Shown: positions 47,058-58,173 of the stretch, piece by piece | How the letters are laid out: every line of letters starts with the position of its first letter | Numbering within the stretch: position 1 is the stretch's first letter | The notes under the pieces: model-generated | Told to the model about the DNA's origin: nothing | Database searches by the model: none | The model's input: the letters and a program-made list of their open reading frames with translations, nothing else | Assembly: GCA_026399875.1 (NCBI GenBank) | Contig: JAPLQF010000020.1 | Span: 1 to 64,000 of the forward strand | Reading direction: 5' to 3' | DNA from: Burkholderiales bacterium | GTDB taxonomy: Bacteria > Pseudomonadota > Gammaproteobacteria > Burkholderiales > Burkholderiaceae_E | DNA length: 64,000 nt | Made by a program: the position numbers and the translations under genes

Positions 47058-48775
47058 GGTGTGGGATCTCCGGTGGGTCGAAGCGGCTGGATCGATTCGG
47101 GCAGGATCGTACCGTCGAATGAGGTGAGCAGGGTCTGAACGAAGGCATCGCCTTCAATGTTGGCATGGGCCTGCGCATTGGCCTGTGCCTGTTCGCGGTT
47201 TCGCACGGCAGCCACGGTCGTGCCGCGGACTGTACCGACATCGACCGTCACTTTCATCGGTCGACCGAAATGCTGGGCGAGGCGTTCTCGAACTTTGACC
47301 AGCAGCGCCGGTTCGGCCAGCGGCCTGACCGGCACGCGCAGTGTGAAGGTATCGGTGGCGCCGTCGAAGCTGAGCAGCTCGCTTTGCTGCATGAACTGAC
47401 CGACCAGACCAGCGCGGCCCTGCAGGCCGGCAGTGACCGCGGCGGCAAGCGAAGTCCAGTCACCGTCGAAGGCGGTTGTTGCTGCGGCGGGCACAGGCCC
47501 CGTCGGCGATGCCGAAATCGCGGGCGAGGCTGCCGGTGCCGGTGCCGGTGCCGGTGCCGGTGCCGGTGCCGGTGCCGGTGCTGATGCTGGTGCTGGTGCT
47601 GGTGCTGCAGGCCGCGCGAGAGCCGGCTGCGGCGCAGCGCCGCCTGCGGACTCGGGCCGAAAGGCGAGCAAACGCAAGAGCACCATTGAAAAACCGGCGT
47701 GAGCATCCGGTGCGAGCGGCAGGTCGCGCGCGCCATGAATCGCAATCTGGTACCAGACCTGCAGGTCGAGCGCATCGACCCGGGACGCCCAACCGAGTGC
47801 GAACGCGCCGTCATCATCATCAGCGGTGATCGCACCGACCTGGGCGAGGGCAATGCGTTGCAACAGGGCAGCGAAATCGAGCAGCGCGCGCTCGAAGGGC
47901 GCATTGCCCGAGAGCATGTCGTCGGCCAGCACCACCAGCGCCCGCCCGTCACCGGCGACCAGCGCCTCAAGCAGACGTTCGAGGTCGCGGCGATCGACCA
48001 CGCCGAGCATCTCGCGAACCGCGCTTTCTTCGATGCGACCGCCGCCATGGGCGATCGCCTGATCGAGCAGCGACAGGGCATCGCGCATGCTGCCAGCGGC
48101 TGCGCGTCCGATCTGGGCGAGCGCGCCAGGCGCGAAGGGCACCGACTCGGCCTCGAGCACAGTGGCCAGATGACGCGCAATCAGCGACGGGGGCAGGTTC
48201 TTGAGGTTGAACTGAAGGCAGCGGGACAGCACGGTCACCGGCACCTTGCGCGGATCGGTGGTCGCAAGGATGAAGACCACATGGGCGGGCGGCTCTTCAA
48301 GCGTCTTGAGCATCGCATTGAAGGCGTGCCCGCTGAGCATGTGGACCTCGTCGATCATGTAGACCTTGTAGCGACCCGAGACCGGCGAATAGACAACCTG
48401 CTCGAGCAGCTGCGCCATTTCCTCGACGCCGCGATTGGAGGCGGCATCCATTTCGACATAGTCGGGAAACCGGCCCTGCTCGATCGCGACGCAGGCGCCG
48501 CACTGCCCGCAGGGCCGCGAGCTGACGCCGGCTTCGCAGTTGAGCGCCCGCGCCAGGATGCGCGACACCGTGGTCTTGCCAACGCCGCGCGTGCCGGTAA
48601 AAAGATAAGCATGGTGCAGCCGACCGGTGTCGAGCGCGTGGCTGAGTGCGCGAACCACATGTTCCTGGCCGACGAGCGACTGGAAATCTCGCGGTCGCCA
48701 GGTTCGGGCGAGCGCCTGATGCGGCTTGGCGGAGGGGTTGACTGGGGGGTTGGCTGTGGCCATCGCGGTGGGCAT
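47054..48775 (-). CDS. dnaX: DNA polymerase III subunit tau DnaX
   Basis: Clamp-loader ATPase of 573 residues. The AAA domain has [20 protein letters not shown], Walker [16 protein letters not shown], the four-Cys zinc module ([16 protein letters not shown]), Walker [17 protein letters not shown], and sensor 1 in [19 protein letters not shown]. After domain III comes a Pro-Ala repeat encoded by a GGTGCC hexamer array, then the tau-specific C-terminus ([20 protein letters not shown]). The open frame runs up to 48916 through the SRP RNA; the ATG at 48775 (or 48763) just after that RNA is the likely start. No A-rich frameshift site for a gamma form is seen. Confidence 0.94.
   Translation of the reverse strand: MPTAMATANPPVNPSAKPHQALARTWRPRDFQSLVGQEHVVRALSHALDTGRLHHAYLFTGTRGVGKTTVSRILARALNCEAGVSSRPCGQCGACVAIEQGRFPDYVEMDAASNRGVEEMAQLLEQVVYSPVSGRYKVYMIDEVHMLSGHAFNAMLKTLEEPPAHVVFILATTDPRKVPVTVLSRCLQFNLKNLPPSLIARHLATVLEAESVPFAPGALAQIGRAAAGSMRDALSLLDQAIAHGGGRIEESAVREMLGVVDRRDLERLLEALVAGDGRALVVLADDMLSGNAPFERALLDFAALLQRIALAQVGAITADDDDGAFALGWASRVDALDLQVWYQIAIHGARDLPLAPDAHAGFSMVLLRLLAFRPESAGGAAPQPALARPAAPAPAPASAPAPAPAPAPAPAPAPAASPAISASPTGPVPAAATTAFDGDWTSLAAAVTAGLQGRAGLVGQFMQQSELLSFDGATDTFTLRVPVRPLAEPALLVKVRERLAQHFGRPMKVTVDVGTVRGTTVAAVRNREQAQANAQAHANIEGDAFVQTLLTSFDGTILPESIQPLRPTGDPTP
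47531..47606. repeat. GGTGCC hexamer array inside dnaX
   Basis: Seven exact GGTGCC units (47535-47576) preceded by TGCC and followed by five GGTGCT/GATGCT variants. It lies in the dnaX linker and encodes alternating Pro and Ala, so changes of one unit stay in frame. Confidence 0.92.
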
Positions 48776-48842
48776 TGCGGGTGCAGGCGCTGGATCAACC
48801 TGGAATCGACAGCCTGAGCGGCAGGCAGCCGAGCTGTGAGGT

Positions 48843-48940
48843 GGACGAGCCTGACCCTCGGCACTTCCGGGAAGCGGCATTGGCTGCTTCCTTCCGGACC
48901 TGACCAGGTGGACCACACCGGAATGCGAGGAGGCCCGTCC
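48843..48940 (-). ncRNA. ffs: Signal recognition particle RNA (4.5S)
   Basis: On the minus strand the SRP RNA apical domain reads GGTCAGGTCCGGAAGGAAGC followed by AGCC, with the conserved symmetric and asymmetric loops that bind Ffh. The 5' GGACGAG-like and 3' CTCGTCC ends pair to close a long hairpin of about 98 nt (5' GGACGGGCC at 48940). TACAAT at 48952-48947 leaves about seven bases to the 5' end. It lies between dnaX and the addA-like gene. Confidence 0.95.
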
Positions 48941-48946
48941 ATCCCG

Positions 48947-48952
48947 ATTGTA
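48947..48952 (-). promoter_or_regulatory. -10 box of the SRP RNA gene
   Basis: TACAAT on the minus strand, six bases before the first G of the RNA at 48940. Confidence 0.6.
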
Positions 48953-49002
48953 TCAGTCGGGCGTGATCGGGCCTCTCAGGCCCCTGGGCCCTGCCGGGGC
49001 TC

Positions 49003-52000
49003 TCAGAGGTCGACATCGAACTCGACCGTAGCGGCGGCGGCGTCGACCAGAACCGTGCGCAGCGGGCCGGGCGCATTGAAAGGTCGCGGCTCAAGCTGAC
49101 CGACCAGCAGGCGGTAGCCGGCCAGTTGCTCGATGTAATCGGCGCGCCGGTCAGCGTCGACCGACCATTTGTAGTCGATGATCCAGAGCGAATCGTCGAC
49201 CCGTGCCAGACGGTCGATACGCCTGGCCTGTCCCTGCGCATCGAGGATCTCGAGTTCGCAGGCGGCCCGGTCGCCATGCCAGACCGGGGCCAGCTCGGGC
49301 AGCATCAGGACGCGCCGTGCCTGGCGCAGCGCCGAACGACGTTGCGCCTCGTCAAGCGCGAACGCCTGCAGCGCCTCGAGCACCGCGTCCTCATCGAGTC
49401 CCGACCAACCGACGCTGGCCGGCAGCAGTTCGAGCGCCCGATGCAGCGCGCGGCCCAGTTCGGTGGCGAGCTCGCTGGCGGGTTCGATCGTCGCAGGCTC
49501 GGCCCCGGTGTCGGCAACGCCACGGCGCTGACCGATATCGAGGCGATAGAGATCCGGCAGTTTCAGGACGAAGCGATCAGCGGTCTCGAAGGTATCGCCG
49601 GCAAGCGCGGCTGGCGCATCTCGAGGATCGTCCGGCACAGGCGGATCAACGCCATCGAGCATGGTGTACCAGGACTGCGATGGGGACCGGGACGACTGAG
49701 TCCCCGAGACGATGACGCCGCGACGGGCACGGGTGAGGGCCACATACAGCAGGTTGCGATCTTCAATTTCGCGCAGATCGTTGTCGCGAGCAAGACTGCG
49801 CTCACGCGACGATCCCCGCAGTCCGGCGTTGAAAAGAAAGGACAGATGATCGGGGCGCAATGCCTCGGGCGGCCAGTCGATGAACAGCCCGGCCTGATCG
49901 GAACGCGTGCGGCGATGGGCGTCGGCAAGCACGACCAGGTCGGCTTCAAGACCCTTGCAGGCATGGATCGTCATGAGCCGGATCGCGTCGACGGTGTCGC
50001 TGCGCCCTTCGCTCGGACCTTCGCGCTCGTCAAGCGAATCAAAACTGCGCAACCGGGCCAGAAAGCCCGCCAGGCTCGGATATCGGCCGGCGTCCACGTC
50101 GAGCGCGAGGCCCAGCATGGCGCAAAGATTCGCATAGGCCACCTCGCGCTGCGCGGGCGCAACCGCTGCCGGATAGCGGGCAAAGGCATCGGCCTGCGCC
50201 AGGGCAGCATCCAGAAAATCATGCACCGGCAAACGGGCCGCAGCATCGATCCACCCCGACAGACGCAGCACCAGCGCGACCGGATCGAAAGGCGCGATGC
50301 GGATGACGCTGTTGTCGCGATCCTCCAGGCTAAGGTCGGAATCGGCACTGAGGTCCGCAGTGATGTCTGCGCCAGTCTCGTCGCCCGAGTTGACGTCGCC
50401 CGAGTCCGGATCGGCGCGCGCGGCAAGCGCCAGTGCCTTCAGGCAGGACCACCAGCGTCTGTTGGCCTGCTGGGCGTGGGCTGCCAGCCATCCGAGCGCA
50501 TCGGTGTCGAGTCCGACCAGCGGCGATGCCAGAACCTGCGCCAGTGCCAGATCGTCGATCGGGCGCCGCACAAAAGTGAGCAGCGCACGCAGATCATCGC
50601 CTTCGAGGGTCTTGAGCAGACCGCCGCTGCGATCCGACTGGACCGGCAGCCCGGCTTCGCGCAGGGCGCGCTCATAGGCCTCGAATCCGGTGCGCGAGCG
50701 GGCGAGCACGAAAATTTCGCGGTAGGGCACGGCCTTGCCCTGACCGGCCAGGGCCGTGCGGGCGGCCTTGATGGCGTGTGCAATCTGCACACCTTCGTGG
50801 TGGCGCAGCGAGGCCTCGTCATCACGCGGTGACACCAGCCAGTCGAAGGGCTGGTTCAGGGTGGCGTCGGCACCGAAATCGTCGGCCTTCAGCAGCGGCA
50901 GCCGCCAGAAAATGCCATCGCCTGCGGTTGCAAGCGTCGCCTGATGGCGGTAGTGGGCCATCACCGGCGGCAGGCAGCGGTTGAGCACCTCGACGATTGC
51001 CGGCGCATTGCGCCGCGTGGTGTCGGTACCAATCTCGAGCGAGTCGAAGCCTTCCTGAAAAAGGCGGGTCGCTGCCAGAAAGACCCGCGCCTCGGCTCGC
51101 CGGAACCGATAGATCGATTGACGCGGATCGCCGACCACAAAGACCGAAGGCCGATCGCCGGCACCGGCATAGGCCTGAAGCCAGTCGGCGAGCAGGCGCC
51201 ACTGCAGGCTGCTGGTGTCCTGAAACTCGTCAAAGAGAAGATGCCGGTAGCGCCGGTCGAGGCGGCACTGCACATAGGCCGCCGTACCCGGATCGCGCAT
51301 CAGGCGATAGGCGCTGGATTCGAGATCGGCGAAATCGATGACGCCGCGGGCGCGCTTGATCTGCCGGTAGACCACCATCAACTCGGCGCCACACCGCATC
51401 ATGCCGGCGTTGAGCGCCAGGCCCGGCCACTCACGCAGCAGTTGACCGGCTGCCAGGACGCGTTCGGCCAATTCGACCCAGCGAGCCTGCAGCGCCGCCT
51501 CGTCGTCACCCAGGCCCCGCGCCGCCTGAGCCGCGAGCTGATCACGAAACGCCGTGGTCGTCTTCCAGTGACGGGGCTTTTGCGAACTTTTCGTGAGCAG
51601 ACTGTCGTGCAGTGCGTCGAACCAGTCGCGCATCGCGGCCAGGCGATCGGTGTCTTCGATCACCGGAGTGTCGACAGACGGGTCATCGATCATCGGGTCG
51701 CCACCCACCGGCAGAGGTGGCGCGGTGGCCAGCACCGCAGCGAGCTCGACCGCAATTTTTCGCAGCGCGGCACCGCCGCCATTGAGCACGCCGATGAAGC
51801 GCCTGATCTCACTTCGCAGACCGGGATCGGCAACCATCGCCTGCAGCAGGTCGGTGTCCGATTCGATCAGGGCGCCACCCGCCGGCGAAGCGGGCGACCC
51901 CAACGCAGACAGGTGTGCTGCGCAATAGTCGGTTGCGGCCTGCCGCCATTGTTTGAGATAGATCTCGGCCGCGCGTTCGGCGCCGGACTGCAAGGCGTCG

Positions 52001-52710
52001 GGCGAGGCATCCGGGTCGATATCGAGTGCGACCGCCCAGTCGGTGCGCTGATCGAGCAAGGACATCAGCCCATCGCGTGTTGCCGATAACCCGAGCGCCG
52101 CGACCAGCGACTCGAAGTCGTCGCGCATCGCACTGCGAGCCGGATCGCCAAGGGCATCGAGCCAGCTGAACCAGGCCTGCTGTGCCAGTGCAGGCCCCTC
52201 CTCGGTCAGCTCGGCGCCCTCGGCCGAATCGAAGCCGAGCGGACCGGCGCGGGTCAGCGCCCTGAACCAGCTGTGAAAGGTGGTGATGTCGGGGCCGCGC
52301 GGATGCGTGAGCATCGTCTCGTAGAGTCCGCGGGCCCGCCCGGCGAGCGCCCGGGCGCCTGGCTCATCGAGTGCATACCAGTCGGTCAGTCGTGCGTGGA
52401 GAGCGGCATCGTCGACCAGAGCGAGCAGCCGCAGATCACCCACCAGGCGCTGACGCATTTCATGGGCCGCCAGCCGTGTGAAGGTCACTGCCAGCACCTC
52501 ATCCGGCTCGGCGCCTTCAAGGAGGGCCCGCACGATCCGACCGACCAGCAGCGTGGTCTTGCCGCTGCCGGCGCAGGCGTTGACGACGACGCTGTTGGCC
52601 GGATCGATCGCCGCTCGCCTGAAAGCATGCTGATCGACCTCACGGCCTGCGATGCGAAAGTACCCGCCATCGCTTGGCCCGTCATCGCTCGGCGCAATGC
52701 GGGTTGTCAT
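49003..52710 (-). CDS. AddA-like UvrD/RecB helicase-nuclease
   Basis: Large subunit of a double-strand-break resection machine, 1235 residues. Helicase motifs: I VVNACAGSGKTTLLVGRI, Ia VTFTRLAAHEM, II LLFDEFQDTSSLQWRLL, III VGDPRQSIYRFRRAEARV, V MTIHACKGLEADLVVLAD, VI LLYVALTRARRGVIVSG. The C-terminal nuclease of the RecB/PD-(D/E)XK type ends with IDRLARVDDSLWIIDYKWS. Order and length match AddA of AddAB rather than RecB. The ATG at 52710 overlaps the stop of the AddB-like gene (ATGA). Confidence 0.9.
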   Translation of the reverse strand: MTTRIAPSDDGPSDGGYFRIAGREVDQHAFRRAAIDPANSVVVNACAGSGKTTLLVGRIVRALLEGAEPDEVLAVTFTRLAAHEMRQRLVGDLRLLALVDDAALHARLTDWYALDEPGARALAGRARGLYETMLTHPRGPDITTFHSWFRALTRAGPLGFDSAEGAELTEEGPALAQQAWFSWLDALGDPARSAMRDDFESLVAALGLSATRDGLMSLLDQRTDWAVALDIDPDASPDALQSGAERAAEIYLKQWRQAATDYCAAHLSALGSPASPAGGALIESDTDLLQAMVADPGLRSEIRRFIGVLNGGGAALRKIAVELAAVLATAPPLPVGGDPMIDDPSVDTPVIEDTDRLAAMRDWFDALHDSLLTKSSQKPRHWKTTTAFRDQLAAQAARGLGDDEAALQARWVELAERVLAAGQLLREWPGLALNAGMMRCGAELMVVYRQIKRARGVIDFADLESSAYRLMRDPGTAAYVQCRLDRRYRHLLFDEFQDTSSLQWRLLADWLQAYAGAGDRPSVFVVGDPRQSIYRFRRAEARVFLAATRLFQEGFDSLEIGTDTTRRNAPAIVEVLNRCLPPVMAHYRHQATLATAGDGIFWRLPLLKADDFGADATLNQPFDWLVSPRDDEASLRHHEGVQIAHAIKAARTALAGQGKAVPYREIFVLARSRTGFEAYERALREAGLPVQSDRSGGLLKTLEGDDLRALLTFVRRPIDDLALAQVLASPLVGLDTDALGWLAAHAQQANRRWWSCLKALALAARADPDSGDVNSGDETGADITADLSADSDLSLEDRDNSVIRIAPFDPVALVLRLSGWIDAAARLPVHDFLDAALAQADAFARYPAAVAPAQREVAYANLCAMLGLALDVDAGRYPSLAGFLARLRSFDSLDEREGPSEGRSDTVDAIRLMTIHACKGLEADLVVLADAHRRTRSDQAGLFIDWPPEALRPDHLSFLFNAGLRGSSRERSLARDNDLREIEDRNLLYVALTRARRGVIVSGTQSSRSPSQSWYTMLDGVDPPVPDDPRDAPAALAGDTFETADRFVLKLPDLYRLDIGQRRGVADTGAEPATIEPASELATELGRALHRALELLPASVGWSGLDEDAVLEALQAFALDEAQRRSALRQARRVLMLPELAPVWHGDRAACELEILDAQGQARRIDRLARVDDSLWIIDYKWSVDADRRADYIEQLAGYRLLVGQLEPRPFNAPGPLRTVLVDAAAATVEFDVDL

Positions 52711-55613
52711 GACCAGTGCCCCTTGCGGCAGATACCGCGCACCGGGCAATAGACGCATTCGCTGCCGATCGCCGGCATCGGTGCGCCGCGGTCGATCCGC
52801 TCGAAATACGCCGGCAGCTGTTGGCGCCAGGGCGCGATCAGGACATCAACCGGGTCAGTGCCTGCGCCGCCAAGCGGCAGCCACTGCGTCCCTTCACGCT
52901 GCAATGTGAGGTATCCCACCTTGTCCACCGGCCCTTGTCGGGATGCGATCAGCCCATAGAGCGCGAGTTGGGCGGCGCGATCGGGATGTGCGGCGATGCC
53001 TTGCAGTCGCTGCGGCGATCCGAGCTTGTAGTCGACCACCCGCAGCCCGGCACCACCCTGATCGAGTCGATCGAGGCGACCTTCCAGGCGCACCGATCGC
53101 GGGCCTCGTTCGTCGTTCCACTGCACCTCCAGGGCGCCGGCCTGCTCGCCCGCCACGAAGCGCCAGCCGCCGGCGGCATCAATGATCGACCAGTCGAGAT
53201 AGCCCTCGAGGCTTGCGCGCCACTCGGCGAGTTCCCCGAGTGTCCCGGCGCCACTTGCCATTTCGCGGTCCGCAAGCTCGTCGGTGATGCCGACCAGCAG
53301 CGCCTGCAGCGCGTCACGGGCGCTCGGCTCAAATTGGATCGCGCGGGCGCTGGCCTCGGCATGGAATCGCTCGAGGATGTCATGGACCCATTGCCCGCGC
53401 TCGCGCCTGCCCGGCTGATCGACCGCTTCGGGCGGCTCACGCAGCCGCCAGCCGTCCTGGGCGAGGAAGCGAAACGGGCAGTCGAGCAGCCGTTCGATCG
53501 AACCCACCGGAAGGCTGTCGGGCAGCCGGGCAAGGCTGGGCGAAGGCTGTTTTGCCGGGTTCGCCTTGATCTGCCTCGCCCGGCCGGGCAGCAGGATGCG
53601 CTCGCTCATCGGACCATCTGCCGCGATCGCTTCGAGTCGCTCGACCCAGGGGCTCGGGCGGGTACCGTCGCCCGGATCGGTGCGACAACTGATCGCCGAC
53701 TCGCGCGCCAGCGCCAGCAACAGCACCAGATCGCGCTGCTGGCAGGCGGCACTCGATGCCGCGGTTGGCAGCCCCAGCATCAGCCGCAGCGGCTGATTGA
53801 CCAGCGCGAGCGCGGGCGCCGGCGCCGGCAGCACGCCCTCGGCTGCGCCCATGATCAGCACCGAGTCGAAGTGCTGCCCGGCGGCCTGTGCTGGCAGCAG
53901 CAACTGGACCGGGCTGATCACATCGCCATGAAATCGATGGCGCTCGAGCACGGCGGCCAGCAGTCCTCGAAACTCGGCCGGCGACAGCACCCGATCATGA
54001 TCGGCCTGCGCGCCGGCTCGGCGAAGCGAATCGAGCATCGCCAGCACCTGCCGCCCGGCCTCATCGGCCGCCAGACGCTGGCGCGCGCCAACCCAGCCGA
54101 GCACCTGGCCGAGCCGGTCGAGATGATCGCGAAGCGGCTGATGACGGCGTTGCGCGCTTGCTGCATCGAGCAGCCGATCGAGTGCAGCCGGGGGAGCGGG
54201 AGGCGCGTTGCCCAGCGGGTCCTGAACGGCGCTCGCAGTGGCCGCCCCCTGGGCTGCGCCCCGCCGCAGGCCGAGCCAGCCACGCAGATAGCCGTGCCGG
54301 GTCGCGCAGCGCTCGACCCATGCGCGCATCGCACCCTGATCATCGGGGCGCACATCGGGCCGTACGAAGGGCGAATCGAACCAGCCTAGCAAGGCATCGT
54401 AGTGTCCGTCGCTTGCCACCGCATCGAGCCAGCCCATCACCGCACTGGCAGCCACGGTGGTCGACAGCAACCAGCCCTCCCGGTCATCGATCAGCACACC
54501 GGCGCGCTCGAGCAGCGCCCGCACACGCCGCGCCAACCAGCGGTCGAGCACCACGATCGCAATCCGACCCGGCGGCTGGCCACGGGCGACATCGGCCGCC
54601 AGGCGACGATGGACCCAGTGAGCGGCCAGTTGCGCCTCACGTTCACGATCATCGGCATGAAGGATCTCGGGGATTGGCCCAACAGGTTGCCGCTGCCAGG
54701 CCAGACGTCGCTGCCGAAGACTTCGCTGAGGCAACGCGTCTTCCTGCAGATCAGGGTCAGGAGCGTCGCCGTGCAGCCCGCCGACGAACTCCGGCCAGGC
54801 CGCCTGCAGCAGCGGGGCCTGACCGCCGAGGGCCCACCAGTCGGGAGTCAGCTGGCGCAGATGGCCGGGCGGCAGACGGGCAGAAAGGCTGTCGAGCAGC
54901 ATCGCCTCGAAGGGCGTCGGCGGCTGCCAGGCGATCCAGGCGACCCGCGTGCCGGCCGCCACCCAGAGATCGGCCAGCCGGCTGACCCGGCTGATCTCAC
55001 GCTCGATTTCCGCACTCGCTGCATCACCCAGCAAACCCTGCAGTCGGGCGAGAAGCCTCAGATCCTCACCCAGCTGCTCATGCGCCGCCGGCGAGCCGAA
55101 GCGCGAGGCCACCTCGGCCAGCCACTCAGGGTCATTCAGGCGCCCCTGGACACCGGCCAGGGTCAGGGCATCGAGCACCTGCTGCAGCCCGTCGGCAAAC
55201 GCGAAGCGCTCGCCCACCGAGTGCTGCGCAAGCCGTTCAGGCAGGGCCTCGTCCAGTGCCTGCAACAGTGCCAGGGTACGCGCCAGACCATCGAGCACCG
55301 AGCTCGGCGCCACCGGCGCCCATTGCAACAGCCACTGGTCGAGCGGCCTGATTGGCGGCGGCGCCCATGCTCGGCCAGCCCGCCCGGTCCGTTCGGCCAG
55401 CGCTGTCTGCAAGGGCGCCACCAGCGATCCGCCCGGCACCACGATCGCCATCGGTGTATGGACTGAATCGCCTGAATCGCCGATCCAGTCGGCGATCCAG
55501 TCGGCGATCCCATCGGCGGCAGCCAGCCAGAACGCAGGCGCGCCAGGCTGCAGCGGCGCAAAGCGCTGAGGCTGCGGCAGGCCGATCCGGGGCAAGTGCG
55601 GGCGATCGATCAC
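52707..55613 (-). CDS. AddB-like nuclease with Fe-S cysteines
   Basis: Partner of the AddA-like helicase, about 968 residues. The N-terminal two thirds look like a degenerate helicase scaffold without a clear Walker A. The C-terminal nuclease has RGQWVHDILERFHAEA, LEGRLDRLDQGG and LRVVDYKLGSPQ (catalytic Asp and Lys). Four cysteines match an AddB-type iron-sulfur staple: one in IERLLDCPFRFLAQ and three at the end in ECVYCPVRGICRKGHWS (C-x2-C-x5-C). The GTG at 55613 has AAGGA ten bases upstream; a GTG at 55646 is also in frame. It contains an in-frame IADW-IADW duplication. Confidence 0.87.
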   Translation of the reverse strand: MIDRPHLPRIGLPQPQRFAPLQPGAPAFWLAAADGIADWIADWIGDSGDSVHTPMAIVVPGGSLVAPLQTALAERTGRAGRAWAPPPIRPLDQWLLQWAPVAPSSVLDGLARTLALLQALDEALPERLAQHSVGERFAFADGLQQVLDALTLAGVQGRLNDPEWLAEVASRFGSPAAHEQLGEDLRLLARLQGLLGDAASAEIEREISRVSRLADLWVAAGTRVAWIAWQPPTPFEAMLLDSLSARLPPGHLRQLTPDWWALGGQAPLLQAAWPEFVGGLHGDAPDPDLQEDALPQRSLRQRRLAWQRQPVGPIPEILHADDREREAQLAAHWVHRRLAADVARGQPPGRIAIVVLDRWLARRVRALLERAGVLIDDREGWLLSTTVAASAVMGWLDAVASDGHYDALLGWFDSPFVRPDVRPDDQGAMRAWVERCATRHGYLRGWLGLRRGAAQGAATASAVQDPLGNAPPAPPAALDRLLDAASAQRRHQPLRDHLDRLGQVLGWVGARQRLAADEAGRQVLAMLDSLRRAGAQADHDRVLSPAEFRGLLAAVLERHRFHGDVISPVQLLLPAQAAGQHFDSVLIMGAAEGVLPAPAPALALVNQPLRLMLGLPTAASSAACQQRDLVLLLALARESAISCRTDPGDGTRPSPWVERLEAIAADGPMSERILLPGRARQIKANPAKQPSPSLARLPDSLPVGSIERLLDCPFRFLAQDGWRLREPPEAVDQPGRRERGQWVHDILERFHAEASARAIQFEPSARDALQALLVGITDELADREMASGAGTLGELAEWRASLEGYLDWSIIDAAGGWRFVAGEQAGALEVQWNDERGPRSVRLEGRLDRLDQGGAGLRVVDYKLGSPQRLQGIAAHPDRAAQLALYGLIASRQGPVDKVGYLTLQREGTQWLPLGGAGTDPVDVLIAPWRQQLPAYFERIDRGAPMPAIGSECVYCPVRGICRKGHWS

Positions 55614-55745
55614 AAGTTGAAAATCCTTTGCGCGTTGAGCGGGCACAAGGCGGGCTGCTTCGAGCTATGGTAAGTTAGACGAGCAATCAGCCGCCCTGCC
55701 GCGACGCGGTTCAGGGATCCCCAGGCCCCGGAAACAGGCCCCGAC

Positions 55746-56066
55746 ATGGATATCAAACATACCTCCGACGACAAATTCGATGCCGACGTTCTCAAGACGG
55801 AAGGCCTGGTGCTGGTCGACTACTGGGCCGAATGGTGCGGCCCCTGCAAGATGATCGCCCCCCTGCTCGACGAGGTCTCCAAGACCTACGACGGCAAGGT
55901 TCAGGTGGTGAAAGTCAATGTCGACGACAACCCCGGCTCGGCCCAGCGCTTCGGCATCCGCGGTATCCCGACACTCAAACTGTTCAAGGACGGCGCCGAA
56001 GTCGCCAGCCAGGTCGGTGCGGTCTCGAAATCCCAGTTGACAGCATTTCTGGACAGCCACCTCTGA
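55746..56066 (+). CDS. trxA: Thioredoxin 1 TrxA
   Basis: Cytoplasmic disulfide reductase of 106 residues. The active site is WCGPCK within [20 protein letters not shown]; the cis-Pro loop is [15 protein letters not shown]. Length and sequence are typical. The trxA-rho order is common in beta- and gammaproteobacteria. It is divergent from the AddB-like gene with about 130 bases between starts. Confidence 0.97.
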   Translation: MDIKHTSDDKFDADVLKTEGLVLVDYWAEWCGPCKMIAPLLDEVSKTYDGKVQVVKVNVDDNPGSAQRFGIRGIPTLKLFKDGAEVASQVGAVSKSQLTAFLDSHL

Positions 56067-56406
56067 TTCGTCGTATCCTCATTGAATTGCGTCGGCTGCA
56101 GCGATCGTTGCGGCGGACGCCGGGTTCGCCGATCGGCTTCGTCCATCAGCCGTTCCGGTCGCCGCGGCTTGAACCGACAAGCGTTTTCCCGGTTTCCCTC
56201 GGTTTCGTTTAGCTCCCGCACAGCTGTCCCCCTTAAGACGTTCCTCCCATAGCTCGCTGTCATAGCTCGTTCGCTTAGTTCGTCCCCTGGTTTCTCCCGT
56301 CTCGCCGGTCACCCAGATCGGCCTCCCGACCTCGATCCGGCTTGATGCCCAGATTCACACGGCACCCCGGTCGGTCCCTCTCAAGCGCTCGCTGCCCGCA
56401 CCCTCC
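56067..56406 (+). promoter_or_regulatory. C-rich leader of rho, candidate autoregulatory rut region
   Basis: The 340 bases between trxA and rho hold no gene I can support. From about 56160 on, the plus strand is rich in C and T and poor in G, with runs such as TTTTCCCGGTTTCCCTCGG, CAGCTGTCCCCCTT, TTCGTCCCCTGGTTTCTCCCG and ending CCCGCACCCTCC before the ATG. Such C-over-G, unstructured leaders are where Rho binds and terminates its own mRNA in E. coli. No T-run terminator hairpin is seen. Confidence 0.6.
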
Positions 56407-57669
<1,263 letters not shown>

Positions 57670-57705
57670 GCTAAAGTCGAGGGCTTTTCACAATTTCGGG
57701 AACGT

Positions 57706-57740
57706 GGGCGCGTTGCGCCCGGGTCATTGATAGCGACCCG
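57706..57740 (+). other. Two tandem hairpins between rho and rpmE2
   Basis: GGGCGC-GTT-GCGCCC (57706-57720) is a perfect six-pair stem, and CGGGTC (57720-57725) pairs with GACCCG (57735-57740) around nine bases. No T run follows either, so they are structured RNA of unknown role, not obvious terminators. Confidence 0.5.
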
Positions 57741-57783
57741 GGGCATTCGAATGTGTCCGGCGACCCATCCAGGAGGTTTCAGC

Positions 57784-58038
57784 ATGAAAGATGGCATTCA
57801 CCCCGAGTACCGCGAAGTCGTGTTCCAGGACATGTCGAACGGCTTTCGCTTCATCACGCGCTCGACGCTGAACACCCGCGAGAAGATCACACTCGACGAC
57901 GGCAAGGAGTATCCGCTCTTCAAGCTCGACGTCACCTCCGAATCGCACCCGTTCTACACCGGCGCCCAGCAGCGCATCAGCGAAACCGGACGTGTCGAGA
58001 AATTCCGTCAGAAATTCGCGCGCAGCAAGACCGCCTGA
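57784..58038 (+). CDS. rpmE2: Ribosomal protein L31 type B (zinc-free)
   Basis: Large-subunit protein of 84 residues. [20 protein letters not shown] and [21 protein letters not shown] are characteristic of the B-type paralogue. The zinc-binding CxxC pairs of A-type L31 are absent; there is no Cys in the protein. AGGAGG lies eight bases before the ATG. The B type is used under zinc limitation in some bacteria; no Zur site is evident here, and it follows rho, so it may be the constitutive L31. Confidence 0.96.
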   Translation: MKDGIHPEYREVVFQDMSNGFRFITRSTLNTREKITLDDGKEYPLFKLDVTSESHPFYTGAQQRISETGRVEKFRQKFARSKTA

Positions 58039-58050
58039 CATCGTCCTGAT

Positions 58051-58077
58051 GGGGCCGCACCTGCTGCGGTCGGCCCC
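58051..58077 (+). terminator. Stem-loop after rpmE2
   Basis: GGGGCCG (58051-58057) pairs perfectly with CGGCCCC (58071-58077), 13-base loop, 12 bases after the stop. A T run is lacking, so intrinsic termination is only possible. Confidence 0.45.
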
Positions 58078-58173
58078 TGTGCCTTATCTCTGTCTGCGGG
58101 GGATCAGCGGCCCCGCCCTGCGCCCTGATGAGAGCTGTCGTCAGGCGGCAGATTCTGCAAATCGGCATCCCCA

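Noticed and set aside
47054-48775. Programmed frameshift for a gamma form of DnaX
   Set aside because: No A-rich slippery heptamer with a downstream hairpin is visible in the expected region.
47054-48916. Longer dnaX reading frame starting at 48916
   Set aside because: Its first 47 codons run through the SRP RNA and do not resemble DnaX.
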